Assembly: GCA_907165275.2 (NCBI GenBank)
Contig: OU015668.1
Location: forward strand, 8,303,658 to 8,367,657
Source of the DNA: Zygaena filipendulae
Lineage: Eukaryota; Arthropoda; Insecta; Lepidoptera; Zygaenidae
Direction of reading: 5' to 3'
DNA length: 64,000 nt
This document shows, in pieces, positions 23,209 through 35,195 of this stretch (position 1 is the stretch's first letter; every line of letters starts with the position of its first letter). A model generated the notes under the pieces. The model ran no database searches. It was given only the letters and a program-made list of their open reading frames with translations, and was not told the DNA's origin. A program made the position numbers and the translations under genes.

Positions 23209-23844
23209 CTATAATAGGTCTGGATGAAGATGACTTTTAACTTTCTTTGTTGATCTTTCAGCAGGCCTTGCACACAAATGTTTTCCAAATAATGTTATTT
23301 TTATACTTTTTACACACATTTCGAATACACTATCTTTTTTAGGTATTGTAGTCACTAGATCATTTTCTGACAAAATTTTAAATGTATTTTTTGTATCCAT
23401 AATACATATTCCCTTTTTGCCAACATAGCTTGGACATTTTGAGCGTATAACATGCAAATAACTTCCATGAAAATCAGCTTTATAAACACTCTGGGTAAAA
23501 GACTCCCACCCTTTACTAGAGCATGTTGGTATGGGTTTGTCTATATCTATGATTTGGCTCATGTATTCTGTCCAAAATGTATGCATAGGTATAATATCAG
23601 AATACTTAACACTATTCCTTGGTATCGTATAAAATCCTAATGCCTTTTTCTCCTTTCTGCTGATTGTTCTTATTTTCTTCGTCTTGCCTTTCTTTCTCAA
23701 ACCTTTACTTCTTCGTTTTGCAAGAATAAAATCCTTTTTAAATTCATTTTCAATGTTAGGTACGTCCGACTTCGACAAATTAGTTTTTAAAAAGTTAACA
23801 ATGCTTTGAACTGCATTTTTATTCACAGGCGGCTTAGTTGTCAT
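23209..23844 (-). CDS. POP4: Ribonuclease P/MRP protein subunit p29
   Basis: This is an RNA-binding subunit of nuclear RNase P and RNase MRP, needed for tRNA 5'-end and rRNA precursor processing. A single uninterrupted ORF of 211 codons matches the family length (human about 220). The N-terminal half is basic (KRRSKGLRKKGKTKK, about residues 43-57), followed by a conserved linker GFYTIPRNSVKYSDIIPMH. The C-terminal half is the Rpp29 barrel: ADFHGSYLHVIRSKCPSYVG, KGICIMDTKNTFKILSE and KKDSVFEM. Residues after about 195 (PAERSTKKVKSHLHP) are the usual basic tail. The gene stands alone with repeats on both sides; no poly(A) signal stands out. Identity is by recognised family motifs, including the GxxGIVxxET-equivalent KGICIMDT. 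Confidence 0.9.
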   Translation of the reverse strand: MTTKPPVNKNAVQSIVNFLKTNLSKSDVPNIENEFKKDFILAKRRSKGLRKKGKTKKIRTISRKEKKALGFYTIPRNSVKYSDIIPMHTFWTEYMSQIIDIDKPIPTCSSKGWESFTQSVYKADFHGSYLHVIRSKCPSYVGKKGICIMDTKNTFKILSENDLVTTIPKKDSVFEMCVKSIKITLFGKHLCARPAERSTKKVKSHLHPDLL

Positions 23845-24067
23845 GACCGTATCTTGGTTACAAATACAAATTAACTAAACTTATGGACTAAGATAAGTGG
23901 ATAAACTGATAAAACATAAAAAACTTAAGCCAAACAATTATAAACATTCGGACGATCCGTTAGTTGCTAGGTTTTCTAATTTCTTTACGTTTTATACTTT
24001 ATAGTTTTTCGCTGGTTTTTCGTTCATGTTTTTTGTTTTACCCACAGACGAATAAGAGAACATACCA

Positions 24068-24899
24068 GTGTTGCCAACCCTCAAAAATATTTACCCCTAA
24101 AAGTTAAGTCAAAACCCTAAATCCCCCTAAATAGAATAATATTAATTAAAAAAAAAACTTTATAGTAACTAAATAGCAGCCCCAAAATTTTTGCCCAGTT
24201 TCGAAATCATTAAGGTGAAATTATTGGTCTTAAAAAAAAAACAATTTAATCAAAAGCAAAAATGTCTCTTGATTTTTTTTACGATTAATCTTTTTTTCGT
24301 AATTACAAAATGAAGATTAATTATCAAAAAGCTAATTATGAAATTCTTAATTTTTCGAAATTACGACGTAATTATTGATCGTAGTAAAAATATCGTAGTA
24401 ATAGTATCAATCGTAGTAAACCTTTATAGGACGCTCTGTGGGAAGTTGCATATAACGACAAACTCCCGACGAACGCCCCATTAATCTTACCTATTTCACT
24501 GTTTTCGCACACTGTTCATCACTAATGAATCACTATTATGCAAATTTCACCACACTCACACAATATTAATAACGATAAAGTAAGTACCGGTCACGTCCTA
24601 ACTCCTATCACCTATACCTATTATGTTTATTATGTTTATGGTAAACACTGATAATAAGAAAACTAGATGTCGCTAAGCCGTTAGAGCAACAAATAAATAT
24701 GATTGGCTAGATTGCTTTACTTCAAGCCCTATATTTTTTACCTCTATTTTTCTTGATGAAAAATATAAGAAATAAAAATTAGAAAAAAAATATTATATAC
24801 AAGTCAAAAAAACCCTAAAAATATAATACCCCTAAAAAAATCCCATCGCATTCATTTTCCCCCTAGATCTAGGGGGAAAAACCCCTAAGTTGGCAACAC
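24068..24899. mobile_element. Possible MITE with GTGTTGCCAAC ends
   Basis: Eleven-bp inverted ends (24068-24078 and 24889-24899) bound 832 bp. Both ends are rich in CCCCTAAAAA-type blocks, but these are direct, not inverted. A fragment of the GCATTGGTGAGATGC repeat family (about 24415-24640) appears to be nested inside. There is no ORF of note. Confidence 0.35.
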
Positions 24900-25346
24900 C
24901 CATAGAGAATAATAGAAATAATAGAGAATATAGAGCAGGGTCTTTCGCGTATAAGGTTGAATTTACCCCTTATGGAAAAGGCAAAGGAAACTTAGTCGTT
25001 ACAGCCAATTCAGTTGTTCCTTTGTTCTGAAGTTATTTACATCAAAATGCATTGGTGGGATGCATTTCGATGCTTTGCCGGGCCTTCTGGAAGCAATTCT
25101 TTGCATTTGGACTTTAATGGAATGCTCTGTAGGAAGTTATACAATACTAATTAAAATATTAGGTGGAGTTTTGTTTTTTTAGCGGGAATCAAAGATAGCT
25201 GGTGTATAAGTATAATATAATTACTATCTTGTTCCATTTTACATAGTTCATCCCATTCCACTCTTCTTATTGCAACGAACGCCCAAAATCGCTCGATCAT
25301 TTTAAATTCTACTTTCAAATCATGGACCATGTTTCCTCAGAAGAAT

Positions 25347-25590
25347 AATTGGATATAGATAAGCAATAGTGTGTTAACCCACACTGGAGAAATTTTGAGT
25401 AAATCGTGTTTTAAAAGTAGAAGCACCATTTTGTATCAAGATTTTTTATGTTCAATATTTAGTTACATATTTAAGCAATGTAATAAGGTAAACACATAAT
25501 TAAAAAACGTTCTCTAACTCTCAATAAATTGTTCTGAATCCATAACTTAATTTTGTGGGTTAACATGTTATTGCTTATCTGCGTCCAATT
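25347..25590. mobile_element. Palindromic MITE (AATTGGAC ends), copy 2
   Basis: It has the same ends and body as the copy at 20405 but in inverted orientation (TAGTGTGTTAACCC end first). The immediate flanks also pair (TCAGAAGAAT left, ATTCTTCTGA right), extending the palindrome beyond the usual end of the element. Confidence 0.75.
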
Positions 25591-26965
25591 ATTCTTCTGA
25601 GCATGTTTCAAATTAACGTGACACTGGCAACAATGTCATTAAACGAAGAAGGAGAAGGTAAAGGATCACGTGATTACCTTTACCTTCTCTCTGGTAATCC
25701 CTACGTGATTGCCATAAAAAAAAAGATGGCGGTTCGGTTGTCTAATTTTTTATTTTAATTTTATGTGAGTAGTTTGTGATTTTATGTCGAAAATGGTTAA
25801 AAATTAAGAAATCGTCCGTCTACGTTAAAATTTAAAAATCGATTTTATTGGGTTTTATGTTGCTGTATTGCACGAATTTTATGTGCTCAAGAAGATATTT
25901 TATGACATTTCGTGCTGATGTCTTCGTTTTCCTCCAAGCGTTCCGAGAAAGTTCTTGACTTGCATGGCTTGTAAATTGCAATAGGGTACTTGCATGAAAT
26001 TTATAATAAGAAATTGTATCAATATTTCAAAAATAGAGCCTTAGAAAAGCGTTATCGTGAAAGATTTAGTAAATTATTTTCAATAGTTTCCAACATATTC
26101 AACTTTTAATTTTGTGAAACGGAACGTTGCAACGAAACACCAATCACAGCCAAGCTTGACACATGACGTCACTTTTATTTTTTTAGGAAACATTTACCTC
26201 TTTCAGAGCAGGCAAAAGAAACTAAGTGCATACAGTCAACGCATATTTTCCATTTTCTGAAGTTTTTTTCTTTAAAATGCATCGGTAAGATGCATTTCGA
26301 TTCTTTAATGGAACTTTTGGAAGTAAATCGACACAGTTCAACCTTAATTTCGCTTTTGGATACTGAAGTTATGTCTGTCAGTGTCACATGACCCTGTCAA
26401 TACGACAGTGACATTTATATCACAGATTAATAAGGCTTAATTTTGAACAAGTGACGTCATTCCGCGTTTCGGCGGTAAAGTCTAAAGCAGTAACTTTGAA
26501 ACGCACTATTTAATTAATCTATTTAATTATCTAATTAACTATTATTTAATCTATCTTTAAAATAGACTGAAAAAAAAATCATGCAAGTACCCTATTTCAA
26601 ACCACGAACGCCCAAAATTTTCGCTCGTTCATCTTAAATTCTTTTTGCAAATTAAATTAACGTGACACTGGCAACAATGTCATTAATGACAATTGCCATA
26701 AAAAAAAAACCGTACAACGGAGCATTTCTAATTTCTATTGAAAATATATTGAACTAATTAATTGAGTTTTTATTTCGTCTGAGAATTTTAGTTGAAACTG
26801 GCTGAATACATTATATGCGAATGTCCTTAAAAAAGAAGAAAGAAAGAAAGAATTTTGTGTGATACCTACTTACCTGTTTTAAATTTTTCTATGTAGAATG
26901 TAGATAATGTAGGTACCTAATACCTATTTAAAAACCTTTCTTCGCTTACAAACAGTAGGTAGGCC

Positions 26966-29900
26966 ATGTCTAGGAGATCAATATTTTTGCTCGCTGCCAC
27001 GGTTGTTATTTTGTATTTCTCTATAATACTGTTCATGTTGAACCCTCTGCATGGTGCTAGGAGTCCTTACTATGGCAATGGATACATGAACCACTTCGGC
27101 TTTCGGCAAATCCCGAATATCAATTGGTGTAAGGAGCTGGGATGGAGGACGCCGCCTTCGCCCCACGTTGTGGCGCTGGTTTCGTATCCCGGCAGTGGCA
27201 ACACTTGGCTACGATACTTACTGCAGCAGGCGACTGGTGATTATCATACATCCATGCATTCACATAGACCTCTACTAGCTTGCCCCTTCACTGATTACTA
27301 ACGTCACTTTTTAATGTACAAACTCTTTTCTACAAACAACGAGATAAATATTTAAACTAATAGGCAACATGGTGCAGTTGAATATCCTACCTGAGCTTCA
27401 AACACATTCTTTCACGAAAACCAGTTGCTTGCTTAAGATACACAAAATGATGGTCTCTCTTTTAAGGTTTCCCCTTGAAATTAACTCTCTTTTTGTTTAT
27501 TATCACCCCCTTATGGGCTTTTAGATGGGAAGTATCTTTTAGTTTTCCTGTTTTATTTGTGTGTGCTGTGTACATAAAACACTGTAGTTTATACATAGAA
27601 TATTATCATAAAAATTGTGCTAGGTGGACTTTTTATAAGGAAGAGGCTAATGGCTGATTTACACTTCCATAAGGAAGTGATTAAGTAGTGACTTGCCTCA
27701 AGATAGAAACCAGTACTATTTTTTTAACAGGACAGTAGCGTGTAAACCTGCCTGCTTCGTCTCCCACTCCCCGCTGACTTACTTATAGCTTTGTAACAAA
27801 GAAAGTAAGTGAAGAAATGTATTATTGAACTTACTTATAGATGTTCACCTTTTAGCTGTTGCACTAGTTCTCAATTAAGTAAGTTGAACTTACTTATGGA
27901 AGTCTAAATCGGCCATAAGAGAGAGGGTGTTCTTAAAATTGGTGTCGATGCACACCTCACACAAATTCATTGAGTTTAGGCCCGCCGCTGATTGTGACTT
28001 TTTGTCGACGTGACTTTCTGTCACTTAGTCAAGTGCAATGAAAACTATACTGAGTGCGCTCATTATGGTAACGTGATAATACGGTGACTCAGTATAGTTT
28101 TCATTGCACTTGACTAAGTGACAGAAAGTCACGTCGACAAAAAGTCACAATCAGCGGCGGGCCTTAATGTCCATTGATATATCCTGATTCTTTTATATCA
28201 GTGATCACATCTAATTGTAAGGTATTTAAAAAAAAAATGAAAGAAGTGAAAAAGAGTAAATACTGTTTTTTTGTAATAATTTTTTAAATCTACTTTTATT
28301 GACCATTTTAAATGCTGCAGAAATAAAAAAAAAATTATTTACTAAAGTAAATCGATGAATAGAAAACCTTTTATTCTGACATAACAAAAAGTTCCCTGAG
28401 GAAATTCATTCAGATGAAATCATAGATAAAAACTACTGGTCAATAAAGGTTTTTATTTAAGTTTTCTATACTAACCTCTACTAGAGAGAGATACTACTAG
28501 AGATATTATCTATGTCTCTTTAGATTAGGCACTGTTGATGTTTGTTTCTTTTTCTTGTGTGTTGTGCTGAAATAAATATATTTTCTTCTTCTTCTTCTTC
28601 TACTAACATTACAATTAATATCCACTTTCAGGTATAGTGACAGGGTCAATATACATGGATTATGGGCTTAGAGTCCATGGGTTTCCAGCTGAGAATGTAA
28701 CAGATGGCTCAGTGTTAGTTGTTAAGACTCATGAGGCCCCACCAATAGAAAGGAATAAGTTCCAGTCTGCTATCCTGTTGATAAGAAGCCCTAGAGATGC
28801 CATACTGGTATGTTATTTACTCTTATTCAAAATAACATAATTCAGTTGATCAATGATGATGAATGATGTGAATCATTATCTTTTGTTATTTATTAAACCG
28901 ATTATTTTATTTCGAAAGAAAAATTATTGATGTCTTAATTAAAATGATAAACTAGCTTTTTTAGGGTCCTAAACCACCAATTAATATACCAATTACTATA
29001 ATAATTTTTGATATACCAATTACATACTTTAATGGAAATTTACATATTATCCAAATTGCATTAATTATGTTGAAGTTAGTCAATTGGTCTGTTTTTGTTT
29101 TCTCCTTCTACTTTTTGGAAATAATTAATCAATAAATGTTTTATATTATGATTTTAATCATTAACCAACTTGTGTCTGTTTTTTCTCCAATAAATAAATA
29201 AATAATATCTGCAAAAACAATCAATTTTTGTGGAAGAAATAAATAAATTAGATATAATATTTTAATTTTCAGTTTTTTCATGCTGTAACATTTATGTTGC
29301 GCTTCAACACTAGCATGTTGCAATAATAATGGTAATTATAATTTTTAATTTCTTTTATTTATTAGGCATGTTCAATAACAAACACCAATTATTTCATTGT
29401 GTAATTTTTTTGTGTAATGCTATTTCACAGTGATCATCTGTTGTGTCAAATTGTGATTTTTAAATGTATTATTCAAAATAACTGCATGTTTTTTATATTT
29501 AATTTTTAAAAAATAACCTTTGCTTAGCATACCATGTACTAAGATGTTTATGTATTTTGCTCAATGTTTAGTAAATGTCATATCTCTATGATAAATAAAA
29601 TTTGTAATATGTGGCATAAACCAGACAAGATCTAGTTGATGATAGATGAGAGTTATGATACTCAGTATAAGTACCTACTCTGACAGAATTCTTGTGTGCA
29701 TATGTAAAAAAAATAAAAATAAAACAAAAAAGCTTTAAAAAATATGTTTGTTCTGTCTTCAACTCGCCTAAGTTTTTTTTTTTTGCTAGGCCGACTTCAA
29801 CAGACTTCATAAAGGGCACATTGGAACAGCACCAAAGTCTGCCTTCACAAAGAAATCACATGAACACCGGGGAACAGGTTAGAGAACACTTAATTTTTTT

Positions 29901-31231
29901 TTTAATAAACTTAAAATATTTGGAAATAAAATACCGATGTACTGGTAAATGTGTCCTTGTCTATAAAATAAACACTCTGATAATCTGATAATCTGACCAA
30001 GTGATATTTACGAAGGAAAGTATGATATTGGCGCAACCACAAAAAACGAGAAAATAGAAACAATAATTTTATGAAGCAAACAGCCGCACTCAGAGTCGTT
30101 TTAATGTTTACTTAATTTTAAGTAAAGATTTTTAAAACAAAACTGCCACATCAGAGACGTTCATTAAATTAATGTTGATTGGCATTTAACTAAATTTTAC
30201 TTTATTAATTAGTCAAATTGCGGCAATTTTGTTTTAAAAATCTTTACTTATAATTAATCCTAACAGATAATAATATAATATTATACAAGAATCCTAACTA
30301 ATATTATCAATACGAATGTGAGTTTTTTTCTTTGTTAAGATTTCCCGCCTTAACTATTCAACCGATCATCATGAATTTTATTAATATTATTATTTTTTGC
30401 TTTATTGCAGACTGGGCAAGTTATGTGTCAAGTCAATTGTCGGCTTGGGAAACATTGCACAAGCTCTGGCTCACTAGATTTGCGGGGCCACTGCATATTG
30501 TTTACTATGAGGTCCTGGTACATGACACAAGGGAAACCTTACAGGGAATATTAGAGTTCGTCAATCACACCGTCTCTGAAGTAAGTGCTAAACTTATCAA
30601 TATTATTATAATATCCAAGTGGCGCCATGTGAAATTCAAGCATTATTACTATGTCAGTTGAACTTTATATTACGATACGACTGCGCAATATTGGTTATAA
30701 CATAACTGACGAGTTGGAATTTGTGTAGTGGAGCCGAGTGTGTATAACCATATACGCACGTGTGTCGTACGACACACGTTATCACACTCTTGTGAGGTCG
30801 CTAACTTAACCTTTAGACACTTGAAAACCGCCACAAAGTAGGTAAAAGTGTATATACGGCAAATAATATCTAAAATATGGAGGCAAACTGACCATGCTAT
30901 AACCCACTAGTGGGTTATAGCGTACCTATAACTCACGCATGTCTTAACAGCTGCTGCTTTATGTATTTAAAACCTACTAAGTTTAGATGTGCTTTATGGA
31001 AGAGTGCGTTGAAAAACAATTGTTTTTTTTGTTTTGTTCCAACACCAGGAGGACATAGCCTGTGCGCTAACAAACAAAGAAGGTATCTACAGACGCAGGA
31101 AAAAGCACCAAGACTTCGATCCGTTCACGTCCGACATGTACAAAGTCATAGAGATAGTGAGGAGTAGAGTTCTTAATTTAGTCACAGAGTACCAAAAGAA
31201 ATGTAATAATACGGAACGTATGAAGGGATAA
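26966..31231 (+). CDS. WSCD-type (CG9164-like) sulfotransferase, type II membrane protein
   Basis: This is a predicted Golgi PAPS-dependent sulfotransferase. Exons are 26966-27236, 28632-28807, 29790-29877, 30411-30580 and 31049-31231 (TAA). All introns are GT-AG, the phases match, and the product has 295 residues. A hydrophobic anchor covers residues about 6-25 after MSRRS, as in type II Golgi enzymes. The 5'-phosphosulfate loop is [13 protein letters not shown] (residues 74-86), and the 3'-phosphate-binding part is [11 protein letters not shown] (about 139-149). Further family blocks are [32 protein letters not shown] and EGIYRRRKK. Vertebrate WSCD1/2 carry WSC domains before the catalytic part; this protein has none, as in the short insect members. 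Vertebrate WSCD enzymes have been linked to sialic-acid sulfation; the insect substrate is not known to me. The ATG at 26966 is chosen because it precedes the membrane anchor. Confidence 0.92.
27979..28163. mobile_element. Perfect 185-bp hairpin element with TTA target duplication
   Basis: Arms of 77 bp (27979-28055 and 28087-28163) pair with no mismatch by eye, around a 31-nt loop. The ends are GGCCCGCCGCTGATTG and its complement. TTA flanks both sides (27976-27978 and 28164-28166), consistent with a target-site duplication. It lies in the first intron of the sulfotransferase gene and has no coding capacity. Confidence 0.8.
30758..30779. repeat. 22-bp perfect palindrome
   Basis: ACGTGTGTCGT at 30758-30768 is followed directly by its reverse complement. 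Outer GAGTGTGTATAAC and GTTATCACACTC segments extend the fold imperfectly to about 30734-30792. It is in the last intron of the sulfotransferase gene and is probably the core of a small hairpin element. Confidence 0.5.
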
Positions 31232-33587
31232 CTTAAGTAAATCATAATTTTATCGTTCCTTTGAGAATTTTATAGTGATGGGGCGCCGGTTTCGTAACAT
31301 ACTTTTATCACTGTTGCTGTTAGCGACTGTAGCCTACGCCCTTACAAGCAAGATGGCTTTTCTCTACTTATCTATACTAATATTATAAAGAGGTAAAGGT
31401 TGTGATGTGAATTGTGAGTTTGTGACGTTGTAGAAGGTAATCTCTGGATCTACTGAACCGATTTTGATAATTCTTCCACTTATAGGAAGCTACGGTAATC
31501 CTGTGTGACATCTTGTACTTTTTATCTCGAAATTTTAGTTACGGGACAGCTAGTTTTAAATAAATATTGTACTTACTTGCGTGAAGATCCTCCTCAGGTA
31601 TTTTCCGTTATGAATTGAAATTAATTTCTAGTTCGTGTCCAAAATCCATGTGGAAGATAAATTTAGGTAGTTTCTACTTCCCTTTCACCGCCATGTTTTG
31701 TAGTCTTAACTTACCTCCAGCGTGGCACGTTTTGGGCATGATTTCTCCTAGTCGTCTTTTGTAGATCGTGATATTACGGGGATGGCGGTGAAAAGATTAT
31801 AAAAGGATTGCATACGAACACTGTAAGTACAGACGCCTCATTGTATTCAAATGCGCTTACTATAAAATTCCCATATGAACATTGTTGAATACTACTTAAG
31901 ATGGTCTTGTTGTTATGGCCTCCATATGTGAATAAGTTGGTGTTACACTGTTTCGCCTTTCGCTCAATGTTATTTTTTTGTTTGCATCTTCAATCATTGC
32001 ATACCGTGGTATATTTTACTCGTAGTAGCCGTATCACCGACTCGTGTCGCAGAGTATATACAGGATGTGGTTAAAACGAGCCTGAAGGAGGGATTCTTGT
32101 CTCAAATATCTAGTAAAAAAAAAATATTAAATAAATTTTTGACATAACAAAAAATCATTGACATACACATAACGCGCAAGTTGCCTACGCGCTGAAAGAT
32201 CATAGGCTAAGGGTCAATCAACGCCCATTTTCTTTACCTATATTGAATTTATTTTAGTTCGTTGGTGCCACACTAATCGTGTGATTCATCGATGGTTTTT
32301 TTAATTTATATTATTTATACATTAAATTATGAATTATCAAGAGTTTCAAAACGTCCCTCGTTTAACCTTACATCCTGTATATTATTATTCGAGTATTTAC
32401 GCTCTAAAATTTTAAATGTTTAGAATTGGTGGATTGAAAGTAATATCTCCTATAACTTTATGTCAAGTCGGTAACAGGGAGATGAACCAGTTAGAGATTT
32501 TCAATTAAAGTTTTTAATTTTAAGTTTGTCACTAATAAGACTTACTAAACTTAATATTGAATATTTACTGAAATGTTAGTATTGAATAAAAACATAAATT
32601 AGATAGTAATAATAATGATATCAACGAAGATTTTAATGAAAATTTTATCAAACGGCCTATTCTCTGCACTCGGTTAACATATGCACAAGGAATTTTAGTT
32701 GTCTATTTACATTTACCCTAGTCTAGTCTAAATAGAATAAAGAAGTTGCTAGATAAGTAAGGGTTCCACTTGTTCCTTCGTACGTTATGAGTGTTATTAT
32801 GACTTATGACAGTGAGCAAACCGGATCAAATATAAATAATGCAATGTAAAATGTATAAATGGACGCAGATAAGCAATAACATGTTAACACACAAAATTAA
32901 GTTAATGATTCAAAACGATTTATTGAGAAATAGAGAACGTTTTTTAATTATGTGTTTACCTTATTACATTGTTTAAATTTGTAACTAAATATTGAACATA
33001 AAAAAATGTTGACACAAAATGGCGCTATGATTTTAAAACACGATTTACTCAAAATTTCTCCAGTGTGAGTTAACACACTATTGCTTATTTATGTCCAAAT
33101 ATGAAATTATGTTTTAATGTAAAATATTATTCATTCATCGATTCCATTGACCATCCAGAAATCTCTTAGCCAAATTCAAAGTATAAACAACATTTTATAA
33201 TATGTATATTCTAAAAAAGGGTGTGTCACCAACCAGTTGCCAATAATGCTTATTATTGATGATGAGGCGATGAGATCCGTCTAATTTCATTCTCAACAAT
33301 AGAGGGGAGACAAATCCTTTTCTGACTGCTTCTGGCTTGATTTAGTATTTTATTTATTTTTTTTATTTGCTAAGTTGGTAAATTACTACATGGTGTAGCA
33401 AATGCCTATTCAAGTTGGGAACTCGTAATCAAGCAGATGCCACGCCGACGCTAATGCAGCGCTCCTGTCGCTACAGCTCTAATTAAGGTCTGGTCACCTC
33501 TGAACTTGGGTCAGGTATCCAATCCTACGTCCGCCTATGGGCCAGCAACACAGCGCTAACCGATCGCTTTTAATGTTTAAAGTTATA
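31232..33587. other. Intergenic: sulfotransferase 3' flank
   Basis: A forward SINE-like copy fills 31372-31555 and is followed by AATAAA at 31559-31564, a possible poly(A) signal about 330 nt past the stop. A palindromic MITE (AATTGGAC family, copy 3) occupies 32857-33099. Around 33360-33560 is a segment resembling a SINE or LINE tail (GGGCCAGCAACACAGCGCTA). No gene was seen. Confidence 0.5.
32857..33099. mobile_element. Palindromic MITE (AATTGGAC ends), copy 3
   Basis: It has the same body and inverted ends as the copy at 20405 and is in the same orientation; the outermost bases read AAATGGACGC and GTCCAAAT. The body matches at GAACGTTTTTTAATTATGTG and AAAACACGATTTACTC. Confidence 0.7.
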
Positions 33588-34182
33588 AAGGGTCTTTCAA
33601 TAGGGACGGGTCGATGTTGGCAGCCTGTGGCGGCCATGTTGTTTTAACGTCGTCTTTCTAACCTATATTTTTTTATTCAGTTAGTAATGCCAAATCACCA
33701 TGGCAAGTTACACGGTTGAGCAACACGTCCAAATGTTAAAAATGTATTACCAAAATGAGTGTTCGTTAGTGCAAACGTTACGTGCATTGCGCCCATTTTA
33801 CGGCAGACGAGGTGGTCCTTCAAATTGAATTGTGAATTGGCCACCGAGATCCTGCGACTTATCACCTTTAGACTTTTTTTTGTGGGGTTTTCTTAAGTCG
33901 CAGGTCTATACCAATAAGCCACAATCGACCGATGCCCTTAAAGTCAACATAGCTCAGGCTATCGCTGAAATTCAACCCGAACTATGCGGCAGAGTTGTTG
34001 AACATTGGACAACTCGAATTCGTGCCACCGTGAGAAGCCGCGGCGGACATTTAAACGATGTGATTTTCCACACATAATGGCATATATAGCTCTTTCAAAT
34101 AAAAAAAAAAAATCGTTAAAATCTCACACACGGCCTTTTTTATTTCATGTCAAAATCGACCCGTCCTTATTGAAAGACCCTT
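33588..34182 (+). mobile_element. Internally deleted Tc1/mariner-like element, copy A
   Basis: This 595-bp element has inverted ends AAGGGTCTTTCAATAGGGAC and its near-perfect complement (one mismatch in the first 25 bp), flanked by TA on both sides (33586-33587, 34183-34184). It keeps the start of a transposase ORF (MASYTVEQHVQMLKMYY..., from 33700, an N-terminal DUF4817-type segment). After a stop and a large internal deletion comes the C-terminal end with the DDE-family block SCDLSPLDFFLWGF (33832-34077). The catalytic core is missing, so it is non-autonomous. It is identical by eye over its whole length to the copy at 47087-47681. Confidence 0.85.
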
Positions 34183-34305
34183 TAATTCTTTCCCTGTTGG
34201 ACGGTTCTTTTTGAGGGGACTGGGCTCTGGAGGTGAGGGGCCATTATTAACCGACTTCCAAAAAGGAGGAAGTTCTATGTTCGATTGTATGTATGTTTTT
34301 TTTTT

Positions 34306-35186
34306 TTAAACACTGACTTCATGGTTAATATCACTGATCTCAATATTCTGGCTTTTTAACTTTTTCAATAAAATGTCATCTCTTACTTTAGGTAGGTGTC
34401 CACATATATTTGACTGTTCTAATGCAATGATCTTAGTTTCAAATGAGTTGTTTAAATTGCTCACCTGTATTTCAAAGCATTTATGTACCTTTGCAGTCTT
34501 TATTTCACCTCCAAATACCGTGTGACTAACGTTTTCTGTGCCGACTAATTTTAACTTCATCTCTGCTGCCACTGATGACTTGATATATGATCGTTGGGAT
34601 CCGCTGTCCAACAGCGCCCTCACCTTCTTCCATTTACCATTGTAGGTGATTTTGACCATCAATGTCTTGTTTTTCTGTTTTTGCATTTGATATAATGCAA
34701 GCGACGGTGGGCATGTTGCTCTCGGGGTTGCATCGCTGCATGTTGTCGGTGGATGGATTACCTAAATTGGGACATAAACCTGTATTAATGTGTCTTCTTT
34801 TCCAAATCTTGCCTTTAGTTGTTCCACCGCCTTCTTGTAGTTTTCAGCTGAGGGAGGGAAGCTTTCCACCAGTGTTCTTGCACTTGAGCCTTCTTTCAGG
34901 TTCTGCAGCAAATATTGAAACTTGTCTTCTGCACACAGGTTTTCATCACGATCAATCTTCTTAAATTGCCCCCAGAAGCTCAACCAGTTCCTTGGATCGT
35001 CATCAAATTTCTTCATTTCAATCTTCGGTAGCTTGAGGGTATTTTTTGACGTGTTATTTTTGCCTTCATTTCCGTTAAATTTTGACTGCACTAGCACCTC
35101 GGTAATATGTTTAAACTTGATGAATCTTCTTCTATAATCTTCCGCTTCATCCATTTCAGCCGTGTTGACATTGTCCTGATATTTTT
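34306..35186 (-). pseudogene. BEL/Pao retrotransposon fragment: gag (part) and protease
   Basis: Reading leftward, 35154-34762 encodes a gag segment (DUF1759-like: KLPKIEMKKFDDDPRNWLSF, LLQNLKEGSSARTLVE). It is followed in another frame by 34686-34306, a retropepsin-like domain (DUF1758-like) with ALLDSGSQRSYI, whose DSG is the catalytic signature. Frame breaks separate the two, and the rest of pol is absent, so it is a dead remnant. The gag is interrupted on its right by the LINE at 35196-36958 and resumes at 36968. Confidence 0.8.
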
Positions 35187-35195
35187 CAAGTATTC
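35187..35195. repeat. Target-site duplication, left copy (CAAGTATTC)
   Basis: The 9-bp CAAGTATTC here recurs at 36959-36967. Together they bracket the LINE insertion and give its ends. Confidence 0.7.

Larger units (their letters stand above)
23845..26965. other. Intergenic: POP4 upstream and sulfotransferase upstream
   Basis: No gene was seen. About 24068-24899 is bounded by inverted GTGTTGCCAAC / GTTGGCAACAC ends; 25347-25590 is a palindromic MITE; fragments of the GCATTGGTGAGATGC repeat occur at 24415, 24960 and 26195. A CGTGACACTGGCAACAATGT block recurs at about 25617 and 26659. The POP4 promoter should be just right of 23844 and that of the sulfotransferase just left of 26966, but neither shows a clear core element. 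Confidence 0.55.
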
